Source: Actinacidiphila epipremni
GTDB taxonomy: Bacteria; Actinomycetota; Actinomycetes; Streptomycetales; Streptomycetaceae
Assembly: GCF_012034175.1 (NCBI RefSeq)
Contig: NZ_JAATEJ010000002.1
Location: 451,428 to 515,427 of the forward strand
Length of the DNA stretch: 64,000 bases
Reading direction: 5' to 3'
In this document: positions 33,211 to 42,727 of the stretch, in pieces
Position numbering within the stretch: the first letter of the stretch is position 1
How the letters are laid out: each line of letters begins with the position of its first letter
The notes under the pieces: generated by a model
The model's database searches: none
The model's input: the letters and a program-made list of their open reading frames with translations, nothing else
What the model was told of the DNA's origin: nothing
Made by a program: the position numbers and the translations under genes

Positions 33211-34276
33211 GATCGAGGAGCCGCGAGACATGCGGGACCTGCAAGAACTGCGGGAGTACGACGCGGGGGCTCCCCCGCTGGACGTCGCCACCCGGTGGCG
33301 GGTGCGGGCCCGGCTGCTCGCCGCGATCGAGGCGGAGCGCTCGGGGAACGCGGAGACCGCGGGCAACGCGGGCAACGCGGGGAGCGCCCCGGCACCGCGC
33401 CCGCGCCGCCCCGTCCTGCGCATCGCGCTGGCCACCGCGGTCGCCGCCGCGGTCACCGGCGGTGTCGCGGTCTCCGGGCTCGTCGACGGCGCCGGCGGCA
33501 GCAACGGCAAGGGGCGGGCGGCGGGCGACTCCCCGCTGGTCCTGGAGAACGTCAGCGCGCAGACCGTGCTCAAGGGCGCGGCCACGTACGCGCGGCAGCA
33601 CGAGCAGGCGGCACGGCCCAGGAACGACCAGTTCATCTACACCAAGGAGCTCGTCAAGAAGACCGACGCGGTGGCCGGCGACACGAAGACCTACACCGAC
33701 GAGAACTGGACCTCGGTGGACGACTCGAAGCCGTCCTGGGTCATGGAGGTCGGCAAGGGCTGGTGGTCCCAGCCGTCGGAACCGGGCGTGATCAACTGGC
33801 CGCCGCTGGAGTGGACGGAGCTGGAGAAGCTGCCGACCGACCCCACGCAGCTCATCCTCAGGGTCGTGGGCGGCAACGCCACGATCGAGAACGGCAAGGT
33901 GACCGGCCTGAACGACGGCATGTGGTCGATGGTCCACCTCATGCTCACCGGGCTGCTCGAACGCGTTCCGGTGATGCCCGACGGGCTGCGCGCGGCGGCG
34001 TTCGAGGCGCTCGGGCTGGTCCCCGGGACGAAGGTGGTCTCCGGCCTGCGGGACGCCAGGGGGCGGGTCGGCGTGGGCGTCACGTACGACGACCCGGAGC
34101 GGCCGTACGGGACGAAGGACGGGGGCGACTACTTCCTCTTCGACCCGACGACCTACGCCTACCTCGGCTACCGGGTCGACGAGAGCGCGGGGTCGGGCAA
34201 CGGCAAGGTGCACGAAGTCCTGTTCACCTCCCTCGAAAGCTGGGCGGTCGTCGACAGGGCCAAGCAGCGCCCGTGA
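33203..34276 (+). CDS. CU044_5270 family membrane protein, partner of the ECF sigma
   Basis: 357 residues. The N-terminal cytoplasmic part carries LQELREYDAGAPPLDVATRWRVRARLLAAIE, the family mark. One membrane helix is at about 75-97 (ALATAVAAAVTGGVAVSGLVDGAG). The extracellular part has beta pattern blocks: DQFIYTKELVKKT, then PTDPTQLILRVV, MWSMVHLMLTGLLERVPVMPDGLRAAAFEAL, TYAYLGYRVDES. It overlaps the sigma gene by 8 nt (translational coupling). Probable sensor/anti-sigma role by context; no biochemical function is known to me. Confidence 0.88.
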   Translation: MREIEEPRDMRDLQELREYDAGAPPLDVATRWRVRARLLAAIEAERSGNAETAGNAGNAGSAPAPRPRRPVLRIALATAVAAAVTGGVAVSGLVDGAGGSNGKGRAAGDSPLVLENVSAQTVLKGAATYARQHEQAARPRNDQFIYTKELVKKTDAVAGDTKTYTDENWTSVDDSKPSWVMEVGKGWWSQPSEPGVINWPPLEWTELEKLPTDPTQLILRVVGGNATIENGKVTGLNDGMWSMVHLMLTGLLERVPVMPDGLRAAAFEALGLVPGTKVVSGLRDARGRVGVGVTYDDPERPYGTKDGGDYFLFDPTTYAYLGYRVDESAGSGNGKVHEVLFTSLESWAVVDRAKQRP

Positions 34277-34305
34277 CGCCCGGCCGGTGAAACGCCCGGG
34301 CGTCC

Positions 34306-34983
34306 TTACGCCAGCATCTCGCCGATCGTGCGCAACGTGCGTTCCTCCAGCGCGTTGCGCTCGGCCGCGGGCAGGTCGCGCAGGGGCCCCTGGCCGACGA
34401 GCACGGCCAGGCCGTGGACGGTGGACCAGACGGGGTACTCCAGGCCCGGGCGGCGCTCCGGGTCGAGGACCCGAGCCTGCGTCAACTCGTCCAGCACCGC
34501 CCGCAGTTGCCCGAGGGGGGAGCGGTCGGGCCGGGTCGGGCCGGCGGCGCCCGGCGCGGCGCCCGGGTACGGGTACGGGTGCTCGTGCGGGACGGCGAAG
34601 GCGGTGGCGAACAGGCCGGGCTCCTCGCGGGCGAAGGCCAGATACGCCGTGCCGACCGCGCGCAGCCGCGCGCCCGCCGCCGCGGGGTCGCCGTACGGGC
34701 CCGGCACGCTCGCCGTGCCCGCGGCCATCCGGTCGGCCAGCTCGCCGATCGCCGCGGCGCACACCGCCGCGAGGAGCTCGCCGCGGTTGGCGAAGTGCCG
34801 GTAGGCCGCGTTGGGGACGACGCCGACCGCGCGGGTGGCCTCGCGCAGCACCACGGCGTCCGGTCCGCCGGCCCGGGCGAGGTCCAGCCCGGCCGCGACC
34901 AGGCCGTCCCGTACGGCACCGCGCGGGCGCCGCTGCGGCTCCTCGGCGGAGGGCGGGCGCGGGGCGGGCCGGTCGGGCGTCAC
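34306..34983 (-). CDS. TetR/AcrR family regulator divergent from carbonic anhydrase
   Basis: 225 residues from GTG 34983. The DNA-binding part reads PRGAVRDGLVAAGLDLARAG, then AVVLREATRAVGVVPNAAYRHFANRGELLAAV. The ligand domain is of the TetR_C_33-like kind (WSTVHGLAVLVGQGPLRDL). A TATCCT -10 (34995-34990) sits 6 bp before GTG 34983, so the message is probably leaderless. The frame is open to another GTG at 35016, but that one lies inside operator 1. Three identical-type palindromes in the promoter predict autoregulation and control of the carbonic anhydrase gene. Confidence 0.9.
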   Translation of the reverse strand: MTPDRPAPRPPSAEEPQRRPRGAVRDGLVAAGLDLARAGGPDAVVLREATRAVGVVPNAAYRHFANRGELLAAVCAAAIGELADRMAAGTASVPGPYGDPAAAGARLRAVGTAYLAFAREEPGLFATAFAVPHEHPYPYPGAAPGAAGPTRPDRSPLGQLRAVLDELTQARVLDPERRPGLEYPVWSTVHGLAVLVGQGPLRDLPAAERNALEERTLRTIGEMLA

Positions 34984-35001
34984 GACGTCAGGATACCTGT
35001 A

Positions 35002-35016
35002 GTGGACGGCGTCCAC
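35002..35016. promoter_or_regulatory. Operator copy 1 (GTGGACG-G-CGTCCAC)
   Basis: A perfect 15-bp palindrome with one central base, placed between the -10 and -35 of the regulator's own promoter. Confidence 0.85.
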
Positions 35017-35022
35017 ATTTCA

Positions 35023-35037
35023 GTGGACGCTGTCCAC
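35023..35037. promoter_or_regulatory. Operator copy 2 (GTGGACG-C-TGTCCAC)
   Basis: Same palindrome with one mismatch, 21 bp from copy 1 centre to centre (two helical turns). Confidence 0.82.
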
Positions 35038-35051
35038 ATCCCCGGGCTACG

Positions 35052-35066
35052 GTGGACGGCGTCCAC
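35052..35066. promoter_or_regulatory. Operator copy 3 (GTGGACG-G-CGTCCAC)
   Basis: Identical to copy 1. A TACGGT -10 for the carbonic anhydrase gene (35048-35053) touches its left edge, so binding would block that promoter. Confidence 0.85.
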
Positions 35067-35117
35067 CTCACGGCGCGAGCCCGGCGGCTCGCCCCTCCGC
35101 AACGCCCGGAGCCCGCC

Positions 35118-35666
35118 ATGCCCACCCGCCTGACCCCCCTCCTCGCCCGCAACGAGCACTTCGCCCGCGCCTACTCCCCTGTCCCCCTCGGGGTGCCCAC
35201 CGCGCAGACCGTCGTCGTGACCTGCCTGGACCACCGCCTCGACCCCGCCGCGATCCTGGGCCTCCAGCCCGGCGACGCCCCCGTCGTCCGCAACGCCGGC
35301 GGCCGTGTCACCCCCTCCCTGATCCACGACCTGGCCTACCTCGCCTTCCTCGCGGCGGACGTCTTCGGCATGGCGGACGGCCCGCTCTTCGAGGTCGCCC
35401 TGCTCCACCACACGCAGTGCGGCACCGGCTTCCTCGCCGACCCCGCCTTCCTGCGCCGCGCCGCCGAGACCACCGGCGTCGACGAGCCCACGCTGCGGGC
35501 CACCGAGGTCGCCGACCCCGAGCGCACCGTCCGCGAGGACGTCGCCCGCCTGCTCGCCGCACCGCTGCTGCCGCCGCGGGTCAGCGTCTCCGGCCACGTC
35601 TACGCCGTCGAGACCGGCCGCGTCACCACCGTGACCGAGGCCGCGCGGAAGCCCGGGCCGCACTGA
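35118..35666 (+). CDS. Beta-class carbonic anhydrase
   Basis: 182 residues. The four zinc-site residues of the beta class are visible: Cys36 and Asp38 in VVTCLDHRLDP, and His98 and Cys101 in LLHHTQCGTG. The RNAGGRVTPSLIHDLAYLAF block is also typical. It converts CO2 and bicarbonate in the cytoplasm, though some family members act on other small substrates such as CS2. GGAG before ATG 35118. Regulation by the divergent TetR through three operators is unusual for a housekeeping carbonic anhydrase and suggests an inducible role. Confidence 0.9.
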   Translation: MPTRLTPLLARNEHFARAYSPVPLGVPTAQTVVVTCLDHRLDPAAILGLQPGDAPVVRNAGGRVTPSLIHDLAYLAFLAADVFGMADGPLFEVALLHHTQCGTGFLADPAFLRRAAETTGVDEPTLRATEVADPERTVREDVARLLAAPLLPPRVSVSGHVYAVETGRVTTVTEAARKPGPH

Positions 35667-35749
35667 GCGGACGCCGGGAGCGCCCACGAGCCGAGCCGCG
35701 GGCGGTTAACCGGTGGCCCGGGGTGGGGGGTGCCGGTACGGTCCGGCGG

Positions 35750-36220
35750 ATGGGTGACAGTGAAGGACCTCAGGGTGTGCGGATCCGGTCGGCGGGCGCG
35801 GCGGACGCGGAGGTGGTCGCGCGGGTGCACATGGACTCGCGGGCCGGGACCATGCCGTATCTGCCGCCGCAGCGCCGCGGGCACGACGAAGTGACCCGGT
35901 GGATACGGGAGGTCGTGCTCACGCAGTGCCAGGTGTGGGTCGCCGAGCGCGCCGGGCGGATCGAGGGCTACGCGGCGCTCGAAGGCGACATGCTGGAGCA
36001 GCTCTATCTGCGGCCCGAGGCGCGCCGGCAGGGCATCGGGACGCTGCTGCTCGACGAGGCCAGGCGGCACAGCCCCGGCGGTCTGTCGCTGCATGTCTTC
36101 CAGCAGAACACCGGGGCCAGGGCCTTCTACGAGCGGCACGGCTTCACCGTCCTGGACACGAATGACGGCGCCCGCAACATGGAGAACCTGCCCGACATGA
36201 CGCTGCGCTGGACGCCGTAG
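35750..36220 (+). CDS. GNAT family N-acetyltransferase
   Basis: 156 residues. The acetyl-CoA motif is LYLRPEARRQGIGTLLLDEAR (R/Q-x-x-G-x-G/A at about 93-104), with GYAALEGDMLEQL before it and LHVFQQNTGARAFYERHGF after it (motif B). Substrate unknown. ATG 35750 has little ribosome-site signal. A GC palindrome follows at 36263. Confidence 0.92.
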   Translation: MGDSEGPQGVRIRSAGAADAEVVARVHMDSRAGTMPYLPPQRRGHDEVTRWIREVVLTQCQVWVAERAGRIEGYAALEGDMLEQLYLRPEARRQGIGTLLLDEARRHSPGGLSLHVFQQNTGARAFYERHGFTVLDTNDGARNMENLPDMTLRWTP

Positions 36221-36262
36221 GCCGCCCGCCCGGCAGCCGGTTCCGTTACGTTCCCGGTCGCG

Positions 36263-36286
36263 GCCCGCCCGAGCGCTCGGGCGGGC
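36263..36286. terminator. 24-bp GC palindrome after the GNAT gene
   Basis: GCCCGCCCGAGC directly joined to its reverse complement. It could fold as a hairpin ending the GNAT transcript, 43 bp after its stop. Confidence 0.55.
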
Positions 36287-36405
36287 GTTCGGGGTGGCCC
36301 GCGGGGTGGCGCGCCGCCGCCGGGCCCGTAGCGGCGCGGCCAGAAGCCGTACCCGAGGGTCGCGACACACCGAACCGGGCACTCCTTGCGCGGCGCATCC
36401 GACAG

Positions 36406-36423
36406 TTACGGATTTGTCCGTAA
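36406..36423. promoter_or_regulatory. Inverted repeat TTACGGA-TTTG-TCCGTAA
   Basis: Perfect 7-bp arms and a 4-bp spacer, 119 bp before the lamin-tail gene. It is symmetrical and sits where an operator would be expected; the binding protein is unknown. Confidence 0.5.
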
Positions 36424-36541
36424 TCGGTAACACGGTGCCGTCCGTACGGCCGGCCGCCGGGGCGCGGAGTGATCGTGAGGGCGTCGGCGCGGGAGACCGG
36501 GCCGGCGCCCGGATCACCAGTACGACACGAAAGGGGACTCC

Positions 36542-37018
36542 GTGTCCCGTATCGCTTCCCGCCTGGCCGCGACCGTGCTCGCGGCGGGTGCCCTCGTGAC
36601 CGCCGCCGCGCTGCCGGCGTCCGCCGCGGACCACTCGCGCGGCCACGACCGCGGCCGGCAGCAGAGCGCCCAGGTCGTCCTCGGCGCCGTCCACCACACC
36701 GCGAACGACCGGGACCGGTCGAACCGCTCGCTGAACAACGAGTGGATCACGGTGACCAACGAGGGCCGGCGCGCGGTCAGCCTCAACCGCTGGACGCTGA
36801 CCGACGCCGAGCGCCACACGTACCGCTTCGGCAACGTGACGCTGCGGGCGCACGAGTCGCTGCGCGTCCACACCGGCAACGGCCGCAACACCGCCCGCGA
36901 CCTCTACCAGGACCGCGGCGCCTCGGTGTGGAACCGCAGCCGCGACACCGCGACGCTGCGTGACGCCCGCGGCGCGATCGTGGACACCGAGTCCTGGGGC
37001 CACCGCACCCACCGCTGA
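36542..37018 (+). CDS. Secreted lamin-tail-domain (LTD) protein
   Basis: 158 residues. The signal peptide (about 1-28) has core LAATVLAAGALVTAAALP and likely cleavage after ASA-AD. The rest is one beta-sandwich LTD: NNEWITVTNEGRRAVSLNRWTLTDAE, then YRFGNVTLRAHESLRVHTGNG and the end TATLRDARGAIVDTESWG. LTD modules occur on exported nucleases and wall proteins in bacteria; alone it is probably a binding protein. GTG 36542 has AAAGGGGA upstream. Found in many streptomycetes. Confidence 0.88.
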   Translation: MSRIASRLAATVLAAGALVTAAALPASAADHSRGHDRGRQQSAQVVLGAVHHTANDRDRSNRSLNNEWITVTNEGRRAVSLNRWTLTDAERHTYRFGNVTLRAHESLRVHTGNGRNTARDLYQDRGASVWNRSRDTATLRDARGAIVDTESWGHRTHR

Positions 37019-37111
37019 GCCCCACCGCCGGGCCGCCCCGCGCGGGCGGTCCGGCACCCGGTCGCCCCGTCCCCGGCCACCCCGGGCGGCGGGGCGCCGT
37101 CACGCCGGGCC

Positions 37112-37687
37112 CTAGAGCCGGGTCGCCGTCGTCCGCAGCGGGTGCTGGTGCGGCACGGACGGGGGCTCAGCCCCGAAAGGGTATTCGCGCATCTTGCGCC
37201 ACACCCCGTCGCCGCCCTGCTCGTAGAGCGCGAAGCCCGTGGTGGTCCACTCGGCCGCGTAGTCGGCGAGCTCGCGCTGGGCGCGGTCCATGGCCGGCTC
37301 GGGGATGCCGTGCGCGATCGTCACATGCGGGTGGTACGGGAACTGCAGCTCGCGGCGGACCGGCCCCGAGCGCACCCGCTCCTGGAGGTCGGCGCAGTCG
37401 TCCGCGCCCTGCGCGATGTGGACGTAGACCACCGGGGACAGCGGCCGGAAGCTCGCCGTGCCGTCCAGCCGCATCAGGAAGGGGCGGCCGGCCGCGGCGA
37501 CCCGGGCCAGGTGGCCGCGGAAGGCGGGCAGCTCGGCGGCGGCGACCTCGGTGGGCGGCAGCAGCGTGATGTGGGTGGGGATGGCGTAGGCGGCGGGGTC
37601 GCCGAAGCCGGCTCTGCGCTCCTGGAGCAGCCGCCCGTACGGCTCCGGGACCGCGATGGACACGCCGATCGTCGTGGTGGTCTCCAT
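37112..37687 (-). CDS. 2H phosphoesterase, 2'-5' RNA ligase family
   Basis: 191 residues. The two HxT motifs are THITLLPP (about residue 40) and HPHVTIAHG (about 128), the signature of the 2H superfamily. Members act on 2'-5' phosphodiester or cyclic phosphate bonds in RNA; the natural substrate here is not known. ATG 37687 with AAAGGGG upstream. It follows trpS on the same strand with a 173-bp gap that contains a CCCTGCG/CGCAGGG hairpin (37724-37739). Confidence 0.9.
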   Translation of the reverse strand: METTTTIGVSIAVPEPYGRLLQERRAGFGDPAAYAIPTHITLLPPTEVAAAELPAFRGHLARVAAAGRPFLMRLDGTASFRPLSPVVYVHIAQGADDCADLQERVRSGPVRRELQFPYHPHVTIAHGIPEPAMDRAQRELADYAAEWTTTGFALYEQGGDGVWRKMREYPFGAEPPSVPHQHPLRTTATRL

Positions 37688-37860
37688 GCGTTCACCCCTT
37701 TCCCCAGGTTCCCCGGGTCGGTGCCCTGCGGACGCAGGGCCGGTGCCCGTCAGACGTACGTGTGCGCGCGTGCGCCGTTCCCCGAAAGCCCCGTCACCCC
37801 GTGGTACCCCGATCGTGCGCGGCCCGCGACCGGTGGGCGGGGCCCGCCGGCCGCCGGCCG

Positions 37861-38892
<1,032 letters not shown>

Positions 38893-39129
38893 TCAGGTCG
38901 GCGCGACACGCCATACCCCCGATCGGGGCCGCCGGATCTGCGGGGGAAAGCGCCGCGCGCCGCAAGGTTTCGCGCGGGCCCGGGTGCGCGACGATGGAAA
39001 CACGGTAGAACACCGTGGAACGACGACAGCAGTGCCGCAGGGGCACACCCCGCCCCCTTCCAGGCGCCCGCGTCCCCCACCGGGGTGCCCGCCGCCTGGC
39101 TCCCGACGCACGACGAACGGAGTACGCAC

Positions 39130-40386
<1,257 letters not shown>

Positions 40387-40406
40387 GCGGCGGTCACGGG
40401 CGGGGG

Positions 40407-40478
40407 CGCGAACCCCGGCACGAACCCCGGCGCGTACCCCGGCACGTGCGGCAGCGCGTACGGCAGCGCGTACGGCGG
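40407..40478. repeat. Six degenerate 12-bp repeats after rocD
   Basis: Units of CGCGAACCCCGG, CACGAACCCCGG, CGCGTACCCCGG, CACGTGCGGCAG, CGCGTACGGCAG and CGCGTACGGCGG in a row. On the minus strand they read as Pro-Gly-Phe/Tyr-Ala-like tetrapeptides, though no convincing gene uses that frame. Confidence 0.85.
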
Positions 40479-40580
40479 CGGCGGGCGCGGGCTCCGGGCG
40501 CGGGCCCCCGCCCGGCGGGCCGGGCGCGCGCCCCTGTTACCGTACCGAACGGTGCCCGGTGACGATATTTTGCCCGATCG

Positions 40581-40599
40581 TTAGGCAAGGCTCACCTTG
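40581..40599 (+). promoter_or_regulatory. Candidate DmdR/IdeR iron box 1
   Basis: TTAGGCAAGGCTCACCTTG resembles the 19-bp IdeR/DmdR consensus (TTAGGTTAGGCTAACCTAA) at 14 positions, about 60 bp before efeU. Confidence 0.7.
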
Positions 40600-40610
40600 G
40601 AGTCCCGAAC

Positions 40611-40624
40611 TTAGGCTAGCCTAA
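40611..40624 (+). promoter_or_regulatory. Candidate DmdR/IdeR iron box 2
   Basis: TTAGGCTAGCCTAA is a perfect 14-bp palindrome with the AGGCTA core of iron boxes, 37 bp before efeU. Together with box 1 it predicts repression by DmdR1 when iron is plentiful. Confidence 0.85.
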
Positions 40625-40661
40625 CCACGCATAACGGCTGCCTCGGAAGGACTGACCTCAG

Positions 40662-41522
40662 GTGATCCCAACCCTCGTCATCGGACTGCGGGAGGGCATC
40701 GAAGCCTCGCTCATCGTGGGCATCATCGCCGCTTTCCTCGGCCGCAACGGCCGCCGGGACGCGCTGCGTCAGGTGTGGATAGGCGTCGGTGTCGCCGTCA
40801 CCCTGTGCCTGCTGATCGGCATCGGGCTGGTCACCCTCTCCCGTGAGCTGCCGCAGCAGCAGCAGGAGGCGCTGGAGACGGTCATCGGCGCCCTCGCCGT
40901 CGTCATGGTCACCGGCATGATCCTGTGGATGAGCCGTCACGCCCGCGGCATGAAGCGCGAGTTGGAGGACCACGCCGCCAACGCGCTGGCCCAGGGCTCG
41001 GCGCGGGCACTGGTCGTGATGGCCTTCCTCGCGGTGCTGCGCGAGGGCTTCGAGACCGCCGTCTTCCTGGTCTCGGTCATCCAGAACAGCTCCAGCGTCG
41101 GCACCGGCACCACCGGCGCGGCCATCGGCATCGTCATCGCGTGCGTCATCGGCTACGGCATCTACCGCGGCGGAGTGCGCTTCAACCTCGGCCGGTTCTT
41201 CAAGATCACCGGCCTGGTGCTGGTCCTGGTCGCAGCCGGCCTGGTGATGACGGTCTTCCACACCGCGCACGAGGCCGGCTGGATCGACGCCGGCCAGTCC
41301 CAGGCGTTCGACCTGAGCTGGCTGGTGCGGCCCGGCACGGTGATCTCCTCGCTGCTCACCGGCGTGCTGGGGCTGCAACCCGAACCGACCGTCATCGAGG
41401 TCGTGGTCTGGCTGGTCTACGCCGTGCCCATGCTGGTCTTCCTCAGCTGGCCGCGCCCCACCGGCCGCCGCCCCGCCGCCGCCAAGCCCGCGCCCGCCCC
41501 CGAGCCGGTCCAGGGCCGCTGA
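40662..41522 (+). CDS. efeU: EfeU/FTR1-type iron permease
   Basis: 286 residues with seven hydrophobic helices. The two REGxE motifs that bind ferric iron are VIGLREGIEASL (about residues 7-18) and AVLREGFETAVF (about 125-136). A Pro/Ala-rich tail ends the protein. It moves iron across the membrane in the EfeUOB ferrous-iron system. GTG 40662 with GGAAGGA upstream. It is the first gene of efeUOB, under two iron boxes. Confidence 0.95.
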   Translation: MIPTLVIGLREGIEASLIVGIIAAFLGRNGRRDALRQVWIGVGVAVTLCLLIGIGLVTLSRELPQQQQEALETVIGALAVVMVTGMILWMSRHARGMKRELEDHAANALAQGSARALVVMAFLAVLREGFETAVFLVSVIQNSSSVGTGTTGAAIGIVIACVIGYGIYRGGVRFNLGRFFKITGLVLVLVAAGLVMTVFHTAHEAGWIDAGQSQAFDLSWLVRPGTVISSLLTGVLGLQPEPTVIEVVVWLVYAVPMLVFLSWPRPTGRRPAAAKPAPAPEPVQGR

Positions 41523-41578
41523 CGCCCTTTCCACCCCCGTCCCCGATCCTTCCGCCAGACCTCCAGGAGCGCTGTCCC

Positions 41579-42727
41579 ATGCCCATATCCACCACCACCC
41601 CCCGTGTGCTGCGGGCCACCGGCCTGCTGGCCATCGCCGGGCTGGTCGCCACCGGATGTGCGAAGAGCAAGTCGGACAGCGCCCCCAAGGGCGCGGTGAA
41701 GGTCGCGATCAACCTCACCGACGACGGCTGCAAGCCCTCCCCGGCGTCCGTGCCGGCCGGGCCGGTCACCTTCCAGGTCAAGAACGTCAGCGCCAACAAG
41801 GTCACCGAGGCCGAGCTGCTGAACGGCGACACCATCATGGGCGAGAAGGAGAACCTGACCCCGGGTCTTTCCGGCACCTTCTCGCTGCGGCTGAACGGCG
41901 GGAAGTACCAGGTGTACTGCCCCAACGCCAAGACCGAGAAGACCGACTTCACCGTCACCGGCTCCAGCGCCACGCCGTCCCAGGACCCGGCCGTCAAGGC
42001 CGCCCTGACCCAGGCCACCACCGGCTACCAGGCGTACGTCATCGCCGAGGTCGACAAGCTGGTGCCGGCCACCAAGCAGTTCACCGACGCGGTGCGCGCC
42101 GGCGACATGGACAAGGCCAAGGCCGCCTTCGCGCAGGCCCGCTACTACTACGAGGAGGTCGAGCCCGTCGCGGAGAGCTTCGGCGACCTCGACCCCGACA
42201 TCGACGCGCGCGTCGACGACGTCGACGACCAGTCGAAGTGGACCGGCTTCCACCGGCTGGAGAAGGCCCTCTGGCAGGACAAGTCGCTCACCGGCATGAG
42301 CCCGGTCGCCGACAAGCTCGACGCGGACGTCGCCAAGCTCAAGACGCTGGTGGCCACCACCACCTACCAGCCCGCCCAGCTCGCCAACGGCGCGACCGAG
42401 CTGCTCGACGAGGTCGCCTCCAGCAAGGTCACCGGCGAGGAGGACCGCTACAGCCACACCGACCTGTCCGACTTCGAGGCCAACGTCTCCGGCGCGCAGA
42501 AGGCGTTCGACCTGCTCAAGCCGGCGCTGGACAAGACCGACGCGGCGCTGTCGACCACCGTCAACACGCAGTTCGCCGCCGTGCTGGCCGCGCTCCAGCC
42601 GTACAAGCAGGGCAACGGCTACGTCGACTACTCCACCGTCGGCGACGACAAGCGGCGCGTCCTGACCCAGAAGGTGGACGCGCTCGCCGAGCCGCTGTCC
42701 CAGGTCGCCGCGAAGGTGAACGGCTGA
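41579..42727 (+). CDS. efeO: EfeO iron-uptake lipoprotein (cupredoxin plus M75 peptidase-like)
   Basis: 382 residues. Signal peptide with lipobox VATGC (Cys about 23). The N-terminal cupredoxin-like domain is at about 35-125 (VTFQVKNVSANKVTEAELL, GKYQVYCPN). The C-terminal M75/imelysin-like domain has WTGFHRLEKALW (HxxE site) and YSHTDLSDFEANVSGAQKAF. In the EfeUOB system it binds Fe2+ outside the membrane and hands it on to EfeB/EfeU. AGGAG precedes ATG 41579. Its stop overlaps the efeB start (TGATG). Confidence 0.95.
   Translation: MPISTTTPRVLRATGLLAIAGLVATGCAKSKSDSAPKGAVKVAINLTDDGCKPSPASVPAGPVTFQVKNVSANKVTEAELLNGDTIMGEKENLTPGLSGTFSLRLNGGKYQVYCPNAKTEKTDFTVTGSSATPSQDPAVKAALTQATTGYQAYVIAEVDKLVPATKQFTDAVRAGDMDKAKAAFAQARYYYEEVEPVAESFGDLDPDIDARVDDVDDQSKWTGFHRLEKALWQDKSLTGMSPVADKLDADVAKLKTLVATTTYQPAQLANGATELLDEVASSKVTGEEDRYSHTDLSDFEANVSGAQKAFDLLKPALDKTDAALSTTVNTQFAAVLAALQPYKQGNGYVDYSTVGDDKRRVLTQKVDALAEPLSQVAAKVNG

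Larger units (their letters stand above)
36221..36541. other. Intergenic region with a terminator-like palindrome and a promoter-proximal inverted repeat
   Basis: About 320 bp without a gene between the GNAT and lamin-tail genes. It holds the 24-bp GC palindrome at 36263-36286 and the TTACGGA/TCCGTAA inverted repeat at 36406-36423. No convincing small frame was found. Confidence 0.5.

Noticed and set aside
36263..36286. Attachment site or recombination site
   Set aside because: The perfect palindrome is better explained as a transcript hairpin after the GNAT gene; no integrase or direct-repeat partner is near.
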